This document shows positions 33,843-43,152 of a stretch of DNA of 64,000 bases, piece after piece. Under the pieces are notes generated by a model, which was given only the letters and a program-made list of their open reading frames with translations, searched no databases and was not told the DNA's origin. Position 1 is the stretch's first letter, and the number at the start of each line of letters is the position of its first letter. Origin of the DNA: Oceanobacillus zhaokaii (lineage in GTDB: Bacteria > Bacillota > Bacilli > Bacillales > Amphibacillaceae); NCBI RefSeq assembly GCF_003352005.1, contig NZ_CP024848.1, forward strand, positions 2,055,001 to 2,119,000, given 5' to 3'. Position numbers and translations under genes: made by a program.

Positions 33843-34912
33843 TCGGTCACCAACTTTCTATTAAATGAATGTAAGGAATCAAGTATTTCCTGATCACTTA
33901 ACTCTTTCACTAGTGGACTACCAATATCATCTAGTAGAACCATTTTTATTTTGCTATTTACTGTCTTTTTATCTGATTTCATTTTATTCAATAATGCGTT
34001 ATCGTCTAATCGCTGAAGCTTAAGTGGGTAATTGTTTTCTTTTAACCATTCAATTAGTGGTTTATATGCGATTTGCTTAGAAAACATATTTTCACTAACA
34101 TGGAGTGTAAATAGTAGACCAATTGCAACTGCCTCTCCATGCGTTAGCTTTCCATATCCCATTTCCGCCTCGAGGGCATGACCCAGTGTATGTCCAAGAT
34201 TAAGATACATCCGGACACCTGACTCCCTCTCGTCTTCTTGAACAATATCTGCTTTGATTTTGATTCCAAGGGAAAGATGGGATTGGAGTTCCTTTGCTGT
34301 CACTTGCTGAATATCAGTATTGATAAGCGTGTTAAAAAAATTCTGATCTGCAATAAGAGCTTCCTTCACAAGTTCAGCATAGCCTGAGCGAATTTCACGG
34401 GCACTGAGAGACTGTAATGTTTCAACATCATAAATTACTGCTCTCGGTGGATAAAAGCTGCCAATTAAATTTTTTCCTAGTTCATGGTTAATTGCCACTT
34501 TTCCACCAACACTACTATCATGCGCAAGGATCGTTGTTGGAATTTGAATATAATCTATTCCTCGCATATAAGTTGCAGCAACGAATCCGGCGAGATCGCC
34601 GACAACTCCGCCTCCTAATGCAATAATCAAGGAATTCCGGTCTAACCCAGCATTAATTGCAGCTGTATGTACGCTATAAAAAGTTTCGATGCTTTTAGTT
34701 TGTTCTCCGGGTGGCAGTATTGTTTGAAAAATCTTTTCCCTAGTAAAGTTACTCCTTATTTCATCAATGTATAAAGGAGCTACCATCTCATCAGAAATGA
34801 TAAAAATAGATGAATATTCTTTTGGCAGAAATAATTTAAGTCGAAAGCGAATCTTTTCACCAATAATAATTTTGTAAGAATGGGAACTTGATGTGACTTC
34901 GATTTCCTCCAT
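33839..34912 (-). CDS. aroB: 3-dehydroquinate synthase
   Basis: Cyclises DAHP to 3-dehydroquinate using NAD and a divalent metal. 357 residues from the ATG at 34912; conserved GGGVVGDLAGF, TTILAHDSSVGGKVAIN and the metal-binding LNLGHTLGHALE. The ATG overlaps the aroC stop (TAATG) and matches the family start better than an in-frame GTG three codons upstream. Confidence 0.96.
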   Translation of the reverse strand: MEEIEVTSSSHSYKIIIGEKIRFRLKLFLPKEYSSIFIISDEMVAPLYIDEIRSNFTREKIFQTILPPGEQTKSIETFYSVHTAAINAGLDRNSLIIALGGGVVGDLAGFVAATYMRGIDYIQIPTTILAHDSSVGGKVAINHELGKNLIGSFYPPRAVIYDVETLQSLSAREIRSGYAELVKEALIADQNFFNTLINTDIQQVTAKELQSHLSLGIKIKADIVQEDERESGVRMYLNLGHTLGHALEAEMGYGKLTHGEAVAIGLLFTLHVSENMFSKQIAYKPLIEWLKENNYPLKLQRLDDNALLNKMKSDKKTVNSKIKMVLLDDIGSPLVKELSDQEILDSLHSFNRKLVTE

Positions 34913-36081
34913 TAGAAGCACCTAATCTCTTCACGGTATTCATCTATCGCTTTCTTAAGTGTTGGAAATTGATCGCTAGGGAATTGTTCTGTAATTGCTC
35001 TTGCTAATTCGAAGGCAACAACATGCTCCATCACAACAGATGCTGCTGGCACTGCACATGCATCGGAACGTTCCACAGTTGCTTTGAATGGTTCCTTAGT
35101 ATCGATATCAACACTTTGAAGTGGCTTTAGCATCAATGTCGGAATAGGCTTCATTACACCTCTTACAACAATTGGCATTCCTGTAGTCATACCACCTTCA
35201 AACCCGCCGAGGCGATTTGAGGTTCGGTAATATCCTCTAGCTTCATCCCAAGCAATTTCATCATGTACTTCACTACCATTCAATCTTGCAGCATCAAAAC
35301 CGATCCCAAATTCAACACCTTTAAAAGCATTGATGCCTGCAACACTTCCTGCAATCCGTGAATCAAGTTTTCGGTCATAATGGACATAGGAACCAATTCC
35401 AGCGGGCATCCCTTCAACGTATACTTCACATACGCCACCGATTGAATCGCCTACTTTTTTCGTTTCGTCAATTTTATCCATCATTGCTTGTTCTACATTC
35501 TTATCCAGCACCATTACCGGAGAATTCTGTGAAATTTGGATTCGTTCTTCCATTGTAAGTGAAGTTACTTCTTCTGCACGAATGCCGCCAATCTCTTTCA
35601 CATACCCACAAACTTCTATCCCTAGCTGTTTTAACAATGTCTTTGCCACTGCACCAGCCGCAACTCGAGCAGCAGTCTCACGAGCAGAGGATCTTTCTAA
35701 TACATTTCGCATATCACGATGCCCGTACTTCAATGCCCCATTTAAATCTGCATGTCCGGGTCTTGGCTTCGTGATAACCCTGCGAACTTTTGTATCCTCA
35801 TCAATTGGATCTTCACCCATAATATCTGTCCAATGCTTAAAATCGTCATTATTTATTACGAGTGAGATAGGAGAACCTAATGTATAGCCATGACGAATGC
35901 CGCTCGTAATTTCAACTAAATCTTTCTCGATTTGCATTCGTTTACCACGACCATGCCCTTGCTGTCTCCTTAATAAAGAATCATTGATGTTCTCTTTTAT
36001 GATGGGCATCCTTGCTGGAATACCTTCAATAATTGTTGTTAATTGTTTGCCATGTGATTCCCCTGCTGTTAAGTAACGCAA
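34912..36081 (-). CDS. aroC: Chorismate synthase
   Basis: Makes chorismate from EPSP using reduced FMN (called aroF in B. subtilis). 389 residues with family blocks [51 protein letters not shown] and [14 protein letters not shown]. Start is TTG at 36081 after AAAAGGAG, giving the [11 protein letters not shown] opening; an earlier in-frame ATG has no ribosome site and adds 16 unrelated residues. First gene of the aro operon. Confidence 0.96.
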   Translation of the reverse strand: MRYLTAGESHGKQLTTIIEGIPARMPIIKENINDSLLRRQQGHGRGKRMQIEKDLVEITSGIRHGYTLGSPISLVINNDDFKHWTDIMGEDPIDEDTKVRRVITKPRPGHADLNGALKYGHRDMRNVLERSSARETAARVAAGAVAKTLLKQLGIEVCGYVKEIGGIRAEEVTSLTMEERIQISQNSPVMVLDKNVEQAMMDKIDETKKVGDSIGGVCEVYVEGMPAGIGSYVHYDRKLDSRIAGSVAGINAFKGVEFGIGFDAARLNGSEVHDEIAWDEARGYYRTSNRLGGFEGGMTTGMPIVVRGVMKPIPTLMLKPLQSVDIDTKEPFKATVERSDACAVPAASVVMEHVVAFELARAITEQFPSDQFPTLKKAIDEYREEIRCF

Positions 36082-36209
36082 TTTACATTCTCCTTTTAAG
36101 GTTTTTCTAATTACTATAGCATAATTCAAAACATTTTGGTGAAACTTTCTGAAAAAAATATTGTATATAATTGTATTTATTCAAACTATCCGTCTAATTA
36201 TGTAATTTC

Positions 36210-36983
36210 TTATAACTTTTGATAGAAAAATGTATCGACAATACCTAGATTATACTTTGCAGGAACAAAGATTTGTTCCGTACTGCCAACAAATAGAACG
36301 CCATCATCTATCAATGCATCACTAAAATTATGATATATTAATTCCTTTGCTTCATCTGTAAAATAAATTAATACATTACGACAGACGATAAGATCAATAT
36401 TTGCAGGATACTTATCCGCCAATAAATTATGCTTTTTAAAAGTGATCTCTTTTTTTAGTGATGAATTAATTTGGTACTGATTGTTCACTTCACTGAAATA
36501 TTTAAGTTTATAGTGTTTCGGAACTTCTTTTAATGCTTGTTCTGCATAGATTCCTTGCTTAGCTTTGGATAAAGCAATCTCGTCTAAATCAGTAGCAATA
36601 ATATTATAGTTAACTGTTGGGAAATTTTCTTTCAACATTATCGCCAGACTGTATGGTTCCTCACCTGTTGAACATGCCGCACTCCAAATTTTTAAGGATC
36701 GCTTATTTGTCAATAATTTTGGTATTATTGTCTCTTTTAGCACTTCCCAGCGTTTAGGATTACGGAAAAATTCAGAAACATTAATCGTTAACCGATCCAC
36801 AAATTCATCTAGCAGTTCAGGTTCTTTTATAATTGCATTATAGTAGGTAGTAAAATTAGTATAACCCCGCTTATCCCTTAAGGTCGTGATCCGCCTTTTC
36901 ATCTGTGCTTCTTTATATAAACTTAGGTCAACACCTACTTTAAGCTTTACCTTTTTTATAAATTGGATGTATTCATCTTCCAT
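36210..36983 (-). CDS. cheR: Chemotaxis protein methyltransferase CheR
   Basis: Methylates glutamates of chemoreceptors with SAM. From the ATG at 36983 (seven bases after AGAGGAG) it has 257 residues, like B. subtilis CheR (256). An N-terminal helical domain is followed by the methyltransferase fold: NVSEFFRNP, SAACSTGEEPYSLAI (SAM site), ATDLDEIAL and CRNVLIYF. In-frame codons upstream run into ndk and are not part of the gene. It indicates a motile, chemotactic organism. Confidence 0.95.
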   Translation of the reverse strand: MEDEYIQFIKKVKLKVGVDLSLYKEAQMKRRITTLRDKRGYTNFTTYYNAIIKEPELLDEFVDRLTINVSEFFRNPKRWEVLKETIIPKLLTNKRSLKIWSAACSTGEEPYSLAIMLKENFPTVNYNIIATDLDEIALSKAKQGIYAEQALKEVPKHYKLKYFSEVNNQYQINSSLKKEITFKKHNLLADKYPANIDLIVCRNVLIYFTDEAKELIYHNFSDALIDDGVLFVGSTEQIFVPAKYNLGIVDTFFYQKL

Positions 36984-37005
36984 TTTCGTGCTCCTCTTTC
37001 TTAGC

Positions 37006-37036
37006 TTAAAAAGCCCCCGTTGATTAAAACGGGGGC
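37006..37036 (-). terminator. ndk terminator
   Basis: GCCCCCGTT pairs with AACGGGGGC with a 6-base loop, then TTTTTAAGC on the minus strand. It falls between ndk and cheR, so cheR is probably read by a separate promoter or by read-through. Confidence 0.87.
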
Positions 37037-37041
37037 AATTA

Positions 37042-37488
37042 TTAATATATCCAAGCGCTTTCTTGCTTCTCGTATGAAATAAGCTCGTCTTGTTTAAAAA
37101 ATAAATTAATTTCTCTTTCAGCACTCTCTAAAGAGTCTGAACCATGAATAATGTTCTTGTCAACAATGACACCAAAGTCACCGCGGATTGTACCTGGACT
37201 TGCTTCGGAAGGATTGGTCTTTCCGATTAAATTACGGGAGGTATTAACAACATTGTCTCCCTCCCAAACCATAGCAAAAACTGGTCCAGAAGTAATAAAT
37301 TCTACTAATTCGCCAAAGAAAGCTTTCTCTTTGTGTTCAGCATAATGTGTTTCAGCAAGTTCAGTCGAAATTACCATTAGTTTTGCCCCAACTAACTGGA
37401 ATCCTTTCTTTTCAAAGCGGTTAGTGATTTGCCCTATCAAATTACGCTGTACCCCATCTGGTTTGACCATTACAAATGTTTTTTCCAT
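37042..37488 (-). CDS. ndk: Nucleoside diphosphate kinase
   Basis: Transfers gamma-phosphate between NTPs and NDPs through phospho-His115 in NIIHGSDS. 148 residues with the [11 protein letters not shown] opening and [10 protein letters not shown] loop. Conserved position between hepT and cheR. Confidence 0.97.
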   Translation of the reverse strand: MEKTFVMVKPDGVQRNLIGQITNRFEKKGFQLVGAKLMVISTELAETHYAEHKEKAFFGELVEFITSGPVFAMVWEGDNVVNTSRNLIGKTNPSEASPGTIRGDFGVIVDKNIIHGSDSLESAEREINLFFKQDELISYEKQESAWIY

Positions 37489-37562
37489 TTGAACACCCCT
37501 CTATTATGTAAATAATTATACAACCTAATAGATTTTATCAAATTAATTGGAAAATAACAATA

Positions 37563-38534
37563 TTAAGAACGTCTTTTTCCGATAAATGTAGCAATATCAA
37601 CAAGTGTTTGCTTCGCTCGTGAACTCGGAAAATGCTTAATAGTTTGCAATGCCTTCTGTAAATAAAGGTCACTTAATTGGTAGGACATTTGAATAGCATC
37701 TGTTTGTTTTAATTCAATAATGAGCGCTTCCATATCCTCTGGTAGAACGTTATCTTTATCTGCAAATGTTTCCCGTAATCGTTTATTAAAGGAGTCATTT
37801 TGCATACCGAAAAGAACTGGCAAGGTTATATTCCCTTGCAATAAATCATTACCAGCAGGTTTACCTAATTGTTTAGAGGTAGAGGTAAAATCTAAGATAT
37901 CGTCAATAATTTGATAAGACATACCAACAAAGTAGCCATACTGATATAGCCTGTTCGCATCCTTTTTAGACACTCCAGAAACAATTGCACCCAGTTTACA
38001 GCTCGTTGCAATCAGTAAAGCTGTTTTACGTTTTATTCTTCGTAAATAATCACGTAAAGATTGATCGAAATTATATTTGTCTTCTATTTGCTCAATTTCA
38101 CCTTCACAAACTTCAACAATCGTTCTAGAAAATAATTTATGTAATTCAGCATTCCTTAGGCTTGATATTTCTTCTAATGCTCTTGCAAGAATATAATCAC
38201 CTGTGTACATTGCTACACGATTGCCATATAGTTTTTTGATGGTAGGTTTTCCCCTGCGCAGTTCCGCATCGTCAACAACATCATCATGCACTAGTGTTGC
38301 CATATGGATTAGTTCGAGTGTAACGGCGACAGTTTTTATCTTATCTAACTCAAAATTACCAAGCTGTCCAGAAAGTAAAACAAAAATAGGGCGAATTCTC
38401 TTCCCCCCAGCGTTTAGTAATTCGGTAGATGCACTGCGCAAAATAGGATGCTCCGCTTGTATAATTTGATGTAATGATTTTTCTATAATATTTAAGTCTT
38501 TTTTTAAATATCCATATGTTTTAGGAAGTTTCAT
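37563..38534 (-). CDS. hepT: Heptaprenyl diphosphate synthase, component II
   Basis: Catalytic subunit of the two-part enzyme that makes the C35 side chain of menaquinone-7. 323 residues with the first Asp-rich motif HDDVVDDAELRRGKPT and the second QIIDDILDF. The start is the ATG at 38534, six bases after AAGGTG. It works with the hepS product; menG lies between them. Confidence 0.95.
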   Translation of the reverse strand: MKLPKTYGYLKKDLNIIEKSLHQIIQAEHPILRSASTELLNAGGKRIRPIFVLLSGQLGNFELDKIKTVAVTLELIHMATLVHDDVVDDAELRRGKPTIKKLYGNRVAMYTGDYILARALEEISSLRNAELHKLFSRTIVEVCEGEIEQIEDKYNFDQSLRDYLRRIKRKTALLIATSCKLGAIVSGVSKKDANRLYQYGYFVGMSYQIIDDILDFTSTSKQLGKPAGNDLLQGNITLPVLFGMQNDSFNKRLRETFADKDNVLPEDMEALIIELKQTDAIQMSYQLSDLYLQKALQTIKHFPSSRAKQTLVDIATFIGKRRS

Positions 38535-38641
38535 ATAGGTCACCTTTATATATACCAGAGGAAATAATGTTCAAATACATATTTCATAAGGTATTTATGT
38601 CTATTTTTCAATTAATTAGTATTCGTAAACTTTGATAATGA

Positions 38642-39354
38642 TTATTTAAAGCCCATATGCATTGCTGCAACTCCACCTGTATAGCTTTTAATTTGGACGC
38701 TAGAGAATCCTGCATCTATAAACATCTGTCTTAATTTCTGTTTGTCAGGAAACTCTCTTGTTGATTCGTTCAACCATGCATATTCATTATAGCTTTTAGC
38801 AAATAATCTGCCAAACAGCGGCATTATATATCTGAAATAGAAGAAATACAATTGTTTAAAGCCGAGCATAGTAGGTTGTGATGTTTCCAAGCAAACAACT
38901 TTTCCACCAGGCTTTACCACACGATATAGTTCTTTTAGAACGGTCATATAATCCGGAACATTTCGCAGACCCGAAACCAATGGTAACATAGTCAAATGAA
39001 TGGTCTTCAAATGGAAGTTCCATCGCATTTCCATGAATTAATTCCCAGGTTGCTTAAGTTTAAGTCTTTTTTCTTCTGTTCAGCAATAGACAACATGTTT
39101 TGGCTGAAATCTAGTCCAACTACTTCACCACTCGCTCCTACTGCTTCACTTAAAGAGATTGACCAGTCTCCTGTTCCACAGCAAACGTCTAAGGCTTTTG
39201 CTCCTTTTTGAACATTCATCCGTTTCATAACATCTTTTCTCCATGCCTTATGCCGTTGAAAAGAAATGATAGAGTTCATGGAATCGTAATTCGAATAAAT
39301 TGTTTCAAAAACGTGATGTACACGTTCTTCTTTTGATTGCTTCTGTTCCTGCAT
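38642..39354 (-). pseudogene. menG: Demethylmenaquinone methyltransferase, frame broken twice
   Basis: Last step of menaquinone synthesis: C-methylation of demethylmenaquinone with SAM. The N-terminal half (to about residue 102) is normal, with [19 protein letters not shown] and the SAM motif [11 protein letters not shown]. The frame then shifts by an extra G within the GGG at 39046-39044; the middle stretch ([21 protein letters not shown]) is in the next frame. It shifts again by an extra G within the GGG at 38972-38970, after which [22 protein letters not shown]...MHMGFK completes the family sequence. Removing one G at each place restores a normal protein of about 237 residues. Either a sequence error or a true pseudogene; the latter would be surprising beside intact hepS, hepT and qcrABC. 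Confidence 0.9.
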
Positions 39355-39357
39355 TGC

Positions 39358-40167
39358 TTACCCTTCTTCCGCAATAGAGATCTTCGCATTTAGTAGATTT
39401 GGTAATTTCGAAATTACATGTGATGTAAATGCCGTATGTTCTACAGGTAAATTAACCAGTAAGTTCTCTAATGTTCTCTTTTTATACTCAATCATTGTAT
39501 CGACTCGTGTTAAGAAAGTTGAATTTGGATAACTTCTATGTTCAACGTTAGTTTGCTCCGTAATAGATGCTTCAAATCCAATTAAAAGATTTTCTTTATC
39601 TTGAATTAACTTATTCATTAACAGCCATTCTCCTGAAATAATATCCAAGGAGTGATCATTAATGTAATTAGCTACACTTAAAATCAATAATGTATCAATT
39701 TTCTCGATAAGAGAAAGATATTCATCAAATGTGTTAAATTCGCGATAATACAGCTTCATTTTTAATTCGTTAATTTCTTTGATTGCGGTAGCTAAACGAT
39801 GTATTAAATTGAAATCCTCGATTTCAGATAGCAGCAAATAATAGAGACCACTATAATAATCACCTGCTAGCACCTTTAATTGATTTGCTTTAACAGCTTC
39901 ATGGGGCTCCGTTCCAACCATCTTAACTGGAACTGTCTCATGTGTATCAAGTGCAATCTGTACCATCATCGTAGTAATAATATAATGTTCTTTTTCAATT
40001 GTAGTTAAACTAGGATTATTATTGATTAACGTAGATAAAATCAAAAGCTTTTCTTCGTCAATATTAGGTTGTTTAATATATTTCTCTAAATATTTATGAT
40101 GAATACTATCCTGCAATAGTCTTTTTAAATATGTTGTATCCATGTTAGATGTGTTCAAATGAATCAC
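39358..40167 (-). CDS. hepS: Heptaprenyl diphosphate synthase, component I
   Basis: Non-catalytic partner of HepT that determines product chain length. About 269 residues, all helical, with the family segments QIALDTHETV, VLAGDYYSGLYYLLLSE and LATAIKEINELKM. Starts could be GTG at 40167 (after AAAGG) or TTG at 40158 (after CAGGTG); I keep the longer. It is four bases upstream of menG. Confidence 0.88.
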   Translation of the reverse strand: MIHLNTSNMDTTYLKRLLQDSIHHKYLEKYIKQPNIDEEKLLILSTLINNNPSLTTIEKEHYIITTMMVQIALDTHETVPVKMVGTEPHEAVKANQLKVLAGDYYSGLYYLLLSEIEDFNLIHRLATAIKEINELKMKLYYREFNTFDEYLSLIEKIDTLLILSVANYINDHSLDIISGEWLLMNKLIQDKENLLIGFEASITEQTNVEHRSYPNSTFLTRVDTMIEYKKRTLENLLVNLPVEHTAFTSHVISKLPNLLNAKISIAEEG

Positions 40168-40306
40168 CTGAGACCTTTCACCTATTCAATAATGCTAATT
40201 CATTATAGCATATTTCTAGCTTGTTCCAAATCATTGTCTACTGAAAGTTAATAAACATATTGCAGCAAAGAATATTGCTCATCTAACAGGCACGATCATT
40301 CTAGTC

Positions 40307-40531
40307 TCACTCTGACGATAGTTCTCCATTACTAGTTTGAACGACTGCTTTTCCTCTTATTTTGACAGCTGATGTATGTTCTGTAAACTGAGCAATCATA
40401 ATTTCGCCCTTATCCAATTTTTCTGTATGATGAAATTTAGTATCTGTACCTCGTGTTAAGCCAATTACGTTCACACCATCCTCAAGTGCTTTTATTACGA
40501 AGAAATCAGGATTTAAAGTTGAATTGTCCAT
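40307..40531 (-). CDS. mtrB: trp RNA-binding attenuation protein (TRAP)
   Basis: An 11-mer ring protein that, when loaded with tryptophan, binds GAG/UAG repeats in trp leader RNA and causes termination or blocks translation. The 74 residues contain the near-invariant core [24 protein letters not shown] and [16 protein letters not shown] with the RNA-contacting lysines and arginine. In B. subtilis it follows folE (mtrA) and precedes hepS; here folE is missing. No trp genes occur in this window and I found no run of GAG/UAG repeats in it. Confidence 0.96.
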   Translation of the reverse strand: MDNSTLNPDFFVIKALEDGVNVIGLTRGTDTKFHHTEKLDKGEIMIAQFTEHTSAVKIRGKAVVQTSNGELSSE

Positions 40532-40695
40532 TAATAATCGACGCTCCCATCTACTTTTACTGTCTAACTATTATAATAGTGCCAATGGTATTAATTTCAA
40601 TCATTTTGTCTCATTGAAAAGAATAATATGCAGTTTAATTTTATTTAAATTCTAGAAGTCCTCACTCTATTACTCTAAACTAAAAATGCAAATAA

Positions 40696-40725
40696 AAAAG
40701 GGTACGCATTAAAACGTACCCTTTT
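40696..40725 (-). terminator. hbs terminator
   Basis: AAAAGGGTACG pairs with CGTACCCTTTT (8-base loop), followed by more T residues on the minus strand, right after the hbs stop. Confidence 0.87.
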
Positions 40726-40740
40726 ATGCCCTATGTAATA

Positions 40741-41013
40741 TTATTTAACGATATCTTTAAGGGCTTTACCTGGTTTGAAAGCAGGAACTTTGCTTGCTGG
40801 GATTTCGATTTCTTCTCCAGTTTGTGGATTACGTCCTTTACGTGCAGAACGATCGCGTACTTCAAAGTTACCGAATCCAATCAATTGTACTTTTTCACCA
40901 TTTTTAAGTGAATCCATGACAGATTCAAAAACTGCATCAACTGCTTTTGAAGCATCTTTCTTAGAAAGTTCGCTTTTCTCAGCTACAGCATTTACTAAGT
41001 CTGTTTTGTTCAT
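40741..41013 (-). CDS. hbs: HU-type DNA-binding protein HBsu
   Basis: Abundant histone-like dimer that bends DNA and organises the nucleoid. From the ATG at 41013 it has 90 residues: [43 protein letters not shown] and the [10 protein letters not shown] end. An in-frame GTG three codons upstream lies inside the ribosome site (GGGAGGAGGTGA). Its 440-base upstream gap has at least one good promoter and two hairpins. Confidence 0.97.
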   Translation of the reverse strand: MNKTDLVNAVAEKSELSKKDASKAVDAVFESVMDSLKNGEKVQLIGFGNFEVRDRSARKGRNPQTGEEIEIPASKVPAFKPGKALKDIVK

Positions 41014-41138
41014 GACATTCACCTCCTCCCAAAATTTAAAAACGACATTGGAACAAAAAAATGAGTTATTATCATTTGTTCACATAATTGCCTATTTTTA
41101 TACGTAAACACCATCATACTGTAATGATGACAAGGCTT

Positions 41139-41167
41139 ATATTAACTGAGTTTGCAACAAAATTCAA
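41139..41167 (-). promoter_or_regulatory. hbs promoter (proximal)
   Basis: On the minus strand TTGAAT (41167-41162), 17-base spacer, TAATAT (41144-41139). About 120 bases before the start codon. A second TATAAT further upstream (41296-41291), without a good -35, may be a distal promoter; B. subtilis hbs is known to have two. Confidence 0.68.
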
Positions 41168-41221
41168 CAATAAATATCCATTTATATCAAATTTTAGTAA
41201 AAAAGTAGCAAAATAGCACGA

Positions 41222-41276
41222 AATAATAGCCGAAAGCGGGTTATTATTCTCTTTTATCCTTGAAAGGATAAAAAAA
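41222..41276. other. Two adjacent hairpins upstream of hbs
   Basis: AATAATA...CCG-AAAG-CGG...TATTATT (41222-41248) and TTTTATCCTT-GA-AAGGATAAAA (about 41252-41273). They lie between the proximal hbs promoter and the upstream TATAAT, so they would be in a long leader only if the distal promoter is used. The remainder of the 444-base gap is featureless AT-rich DNA. Confidence 0.5.
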
Positions 41277-41438
41277 GTTATAAGCCTTACATTATACATA
41301 TATACGACGTGTTATACGGATTTCCTGCTGTCAAAACGAAAAAAAACAAAAATAAGCGTTATATTTTAGTAATTTAAAGGCAAGGGATAAAGCTAGATGC
41401 ATTCGATTTAGCAATAGCACAAAATAATCCATAAGAAA

Positions 41439-41459
41439 AGCAGCTAATAGTTAGCTGCT
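41439..41459 (-). terminator. spoIVA terminator overlapping its stop codon
   Basis: AGCAGCTAA pairs with TTAGCTGCT with a 3-base loop; the right arm includes the spoIVA stop codon. TTTTCTTAT follows on the minus strand. Confidence 0.75.
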
Positions 41460-42936
41460 ATAAAATAATTGCTATTAAACTGCCAGATCCTTCGTTTATG
41501 ATTCTCTCCAGTGTGTCTTTGAGTTTATATCGTGCATTTTCTGGCATCAAGGCTATCTTAGCTTGAATTCCTTCTCTAACAATAGAACTTAGCGATCGAC
41601 CAAAGATATCAGATTCCCAAATCGATAACGGATCCTCTTCAAAATCCTGCATCAAGTATCTTACTAGCTCTTCACTTTGTTTTTCAGTTCCAATAATTGG
41701 GGAGAATTCTGACTCGACTTCTACTTTTATCATATGGATTGATGGAGCAACAGCTTTTAGCCTGACACCGAATCTTGATCCTTGGCGAATAATTTCAGGT
41801 TCGTCTAAAATCATATCTTCTAATGTCGGTGCTGCAATTCCATATCCCGTTTGTTTAACCATATGGAGCGCACTAGATACTTGATCATATTCTCTTTTTG
41901 CATATGCGAATTCTTGCATAAGTTCTAGGAGGTGGTCTTTACCACGAATTTCTTCACCAACAATCTCTTTTAACACCTGGTCATAGAGATGGTCAGGTGC
42001 ATGAAGATCGATTTCAGCAACACCTTCACCCATTTCCATTCCAGCTAAGTTTGCCTTTTCAATATAATCATAATCTGAGAAATTCCCAACAATATGGTCA
42101 ACGTCTCTTAATCTCTTTATATCCTTAACTGTTGTTTGTATCGCTTCTTGATAATTCGCTCTTAGCCAGTGATTTTCTTTTAATACCATGACCCAGCTAG
42201 GTAAGTTGACATTGACTTCAAGCACAGGAAATTCGAATAGCGCCTCACGCAGAACGTTAAATACATCGTGTTCTGTCATTGATTCGACACTCATTGAAAT
42301 TACTGGGATATCATGCTCTTCAACTAGTTTCTGACGCAATAATTCTGTTTCTTGACTAGATGGTTTCACTGAGTTAATGACCATTATAAATGGCTTGCCA
42401 ACTTCCTTTAATTCCTCAATTACTCTTGCTTCTGCATCTACATAGTCTGCGCGAGGAATTTCTCCAAACGAGCCATCCGTTGTAAGTACGACACCAATTG
42501 TTGAATGCTCTTGAATTACTTTTCTTGTACCGATTTCCGCTGCATCATGAAAAGGAATAGGATCTTCATACCAAGGTGTATTTATCATTCTTGGACCATT
42601 CTCATCCTCGAAGCCTTTTGCACCTTCAACGGCATACCCAACGCAATCAACTAGTCTAATGTTAACATCAAGACCTTCCTCGACACTTACCGACACAGCC
42701 TGATTGGGGATAAACTTTGGTTCTGTAGTCATAATCGTTTTTCCTGCTGCACTCTGTGGTAATTCATCCTGTGCACGTTCACGTTCACTCTCATCTTCAA
42801 TATTGGGCAAAACAACAAGCTCCATAAATTTTTTTATAAAGGTTGATTTACCTGTACGGACCGCCCCTACGATGCCAAGATAAATATCTCCGTTGGTCCG
42901 TTTTGAGATATCCTTAAAAATATCGATTTTCTCCAA
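41458..42936 (-). CDS. spoIVA: Stage IV sporulation protein A (spore coat ATPase)
   Basis: Mother-cell protein that coats the forespore and polymerises with ATP to form the coat basement layer. 492 residues, equal to B. subtilis, and very similar throughout. The Walker A GAVRTGKST has its lysine at 30; LVDCVGY and the C-terminal GSGSLIAIIL, which is needed for localisation through SpoVM, are intact. The start is TTG five bases after GGAGGGG. A sigma-E-type promoter lies 58 bases upstream of it. Confidence 0.98.
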   Translation of the reverse strand: MEKIDIFKDISKRTNGDIYLGIVGAVRTGKSTFIKKFMELVVLPNIEDESERERAQDELPQSAAGKTIMTTEPKFIPNQAVSVSVEEGLDVNIRLVDCVGYAVEGAKGFEDENGPRMINTPWYEDPIPFHDAAEIGTRKVIQEHSTIGVVLTTDGSFGEIPRADYVDAEARVIEELKEVGKPFIMVINSVKPSSQETELLRQKLVEEHDIPVISMSVESMTEHDVFNVLREALFEFPVLEVNVNLPSWVMVLKENHWLRANYQEAIQTTVKDIKRLRDVDHIVGNFSDYDYIEKANLAGMEMGEGVAEIDLHAPDHLYDQVLKEIVGEEIRGKDHLLELMQEFAYAKREYDQVSSALHMVKQTGYGIAAPTLEDMILDEPEIIRQGSRFGVRLKAVAPSIHMIKVEVESEFSPIIGTEKQSEELVRYLMQDFEEDPLSIWESDIFGRSLSSIVREGIQAKIALMPENARYKLKDTLERIINEGSGSLIAIIL

Positions 42937-42993
42937 AAGATCCCCTCCCGATCTCCGTACTTATCAAAAAATCTACGAATAATTGACACTACA

Positions 42994-43024
42994 AGTCTAT
43001 GATGTTGTCCTATCATAATATGAC
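42994..43024 (-). promoter_or_regulatory. Sigma-E-type promoter of spoIVA
   Basis: On the minus strand GTCATATT (43024-43017), 15-base spacer, CATAGACT (43001-42994). This fits the sigma-E consensus (-35 kmATATT, -10 CATAcamT) and the known mother-cell control of spoIVA in B. subtilis. Confidence 0.72.
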
Positions 43025-43100
43025 TTAAATATGTGTAAATTAATGAAACTTTATTTACCAAAATTGATTTGCTACTTTTTCTACTTTCTTATATATAAAA

Positions 43101-43137
43101 TTAAACCCATGCAACATTATATGTTGCATGGGTTTAA
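43101..43137 (-). terminator. yphF terminator
   Basis: A 17-bp perfect stem (TTAAACCCATGCAACAT and its complement) with a 3-base loop, just past the yphF stop and followed by TTTTATATA on the minus strand. Confidence 0.83.
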
Positions 43138-43152
43138 ATATGATATATTTTT

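Noticed and set aside
38642..39034. Apparent independent 130-codon gene inside menG
   Set aside because: Its first 22 codons are out-of-frame menG sequence; from LRNVPDYM on it is simply the C-terminal half of menG after the second shift.
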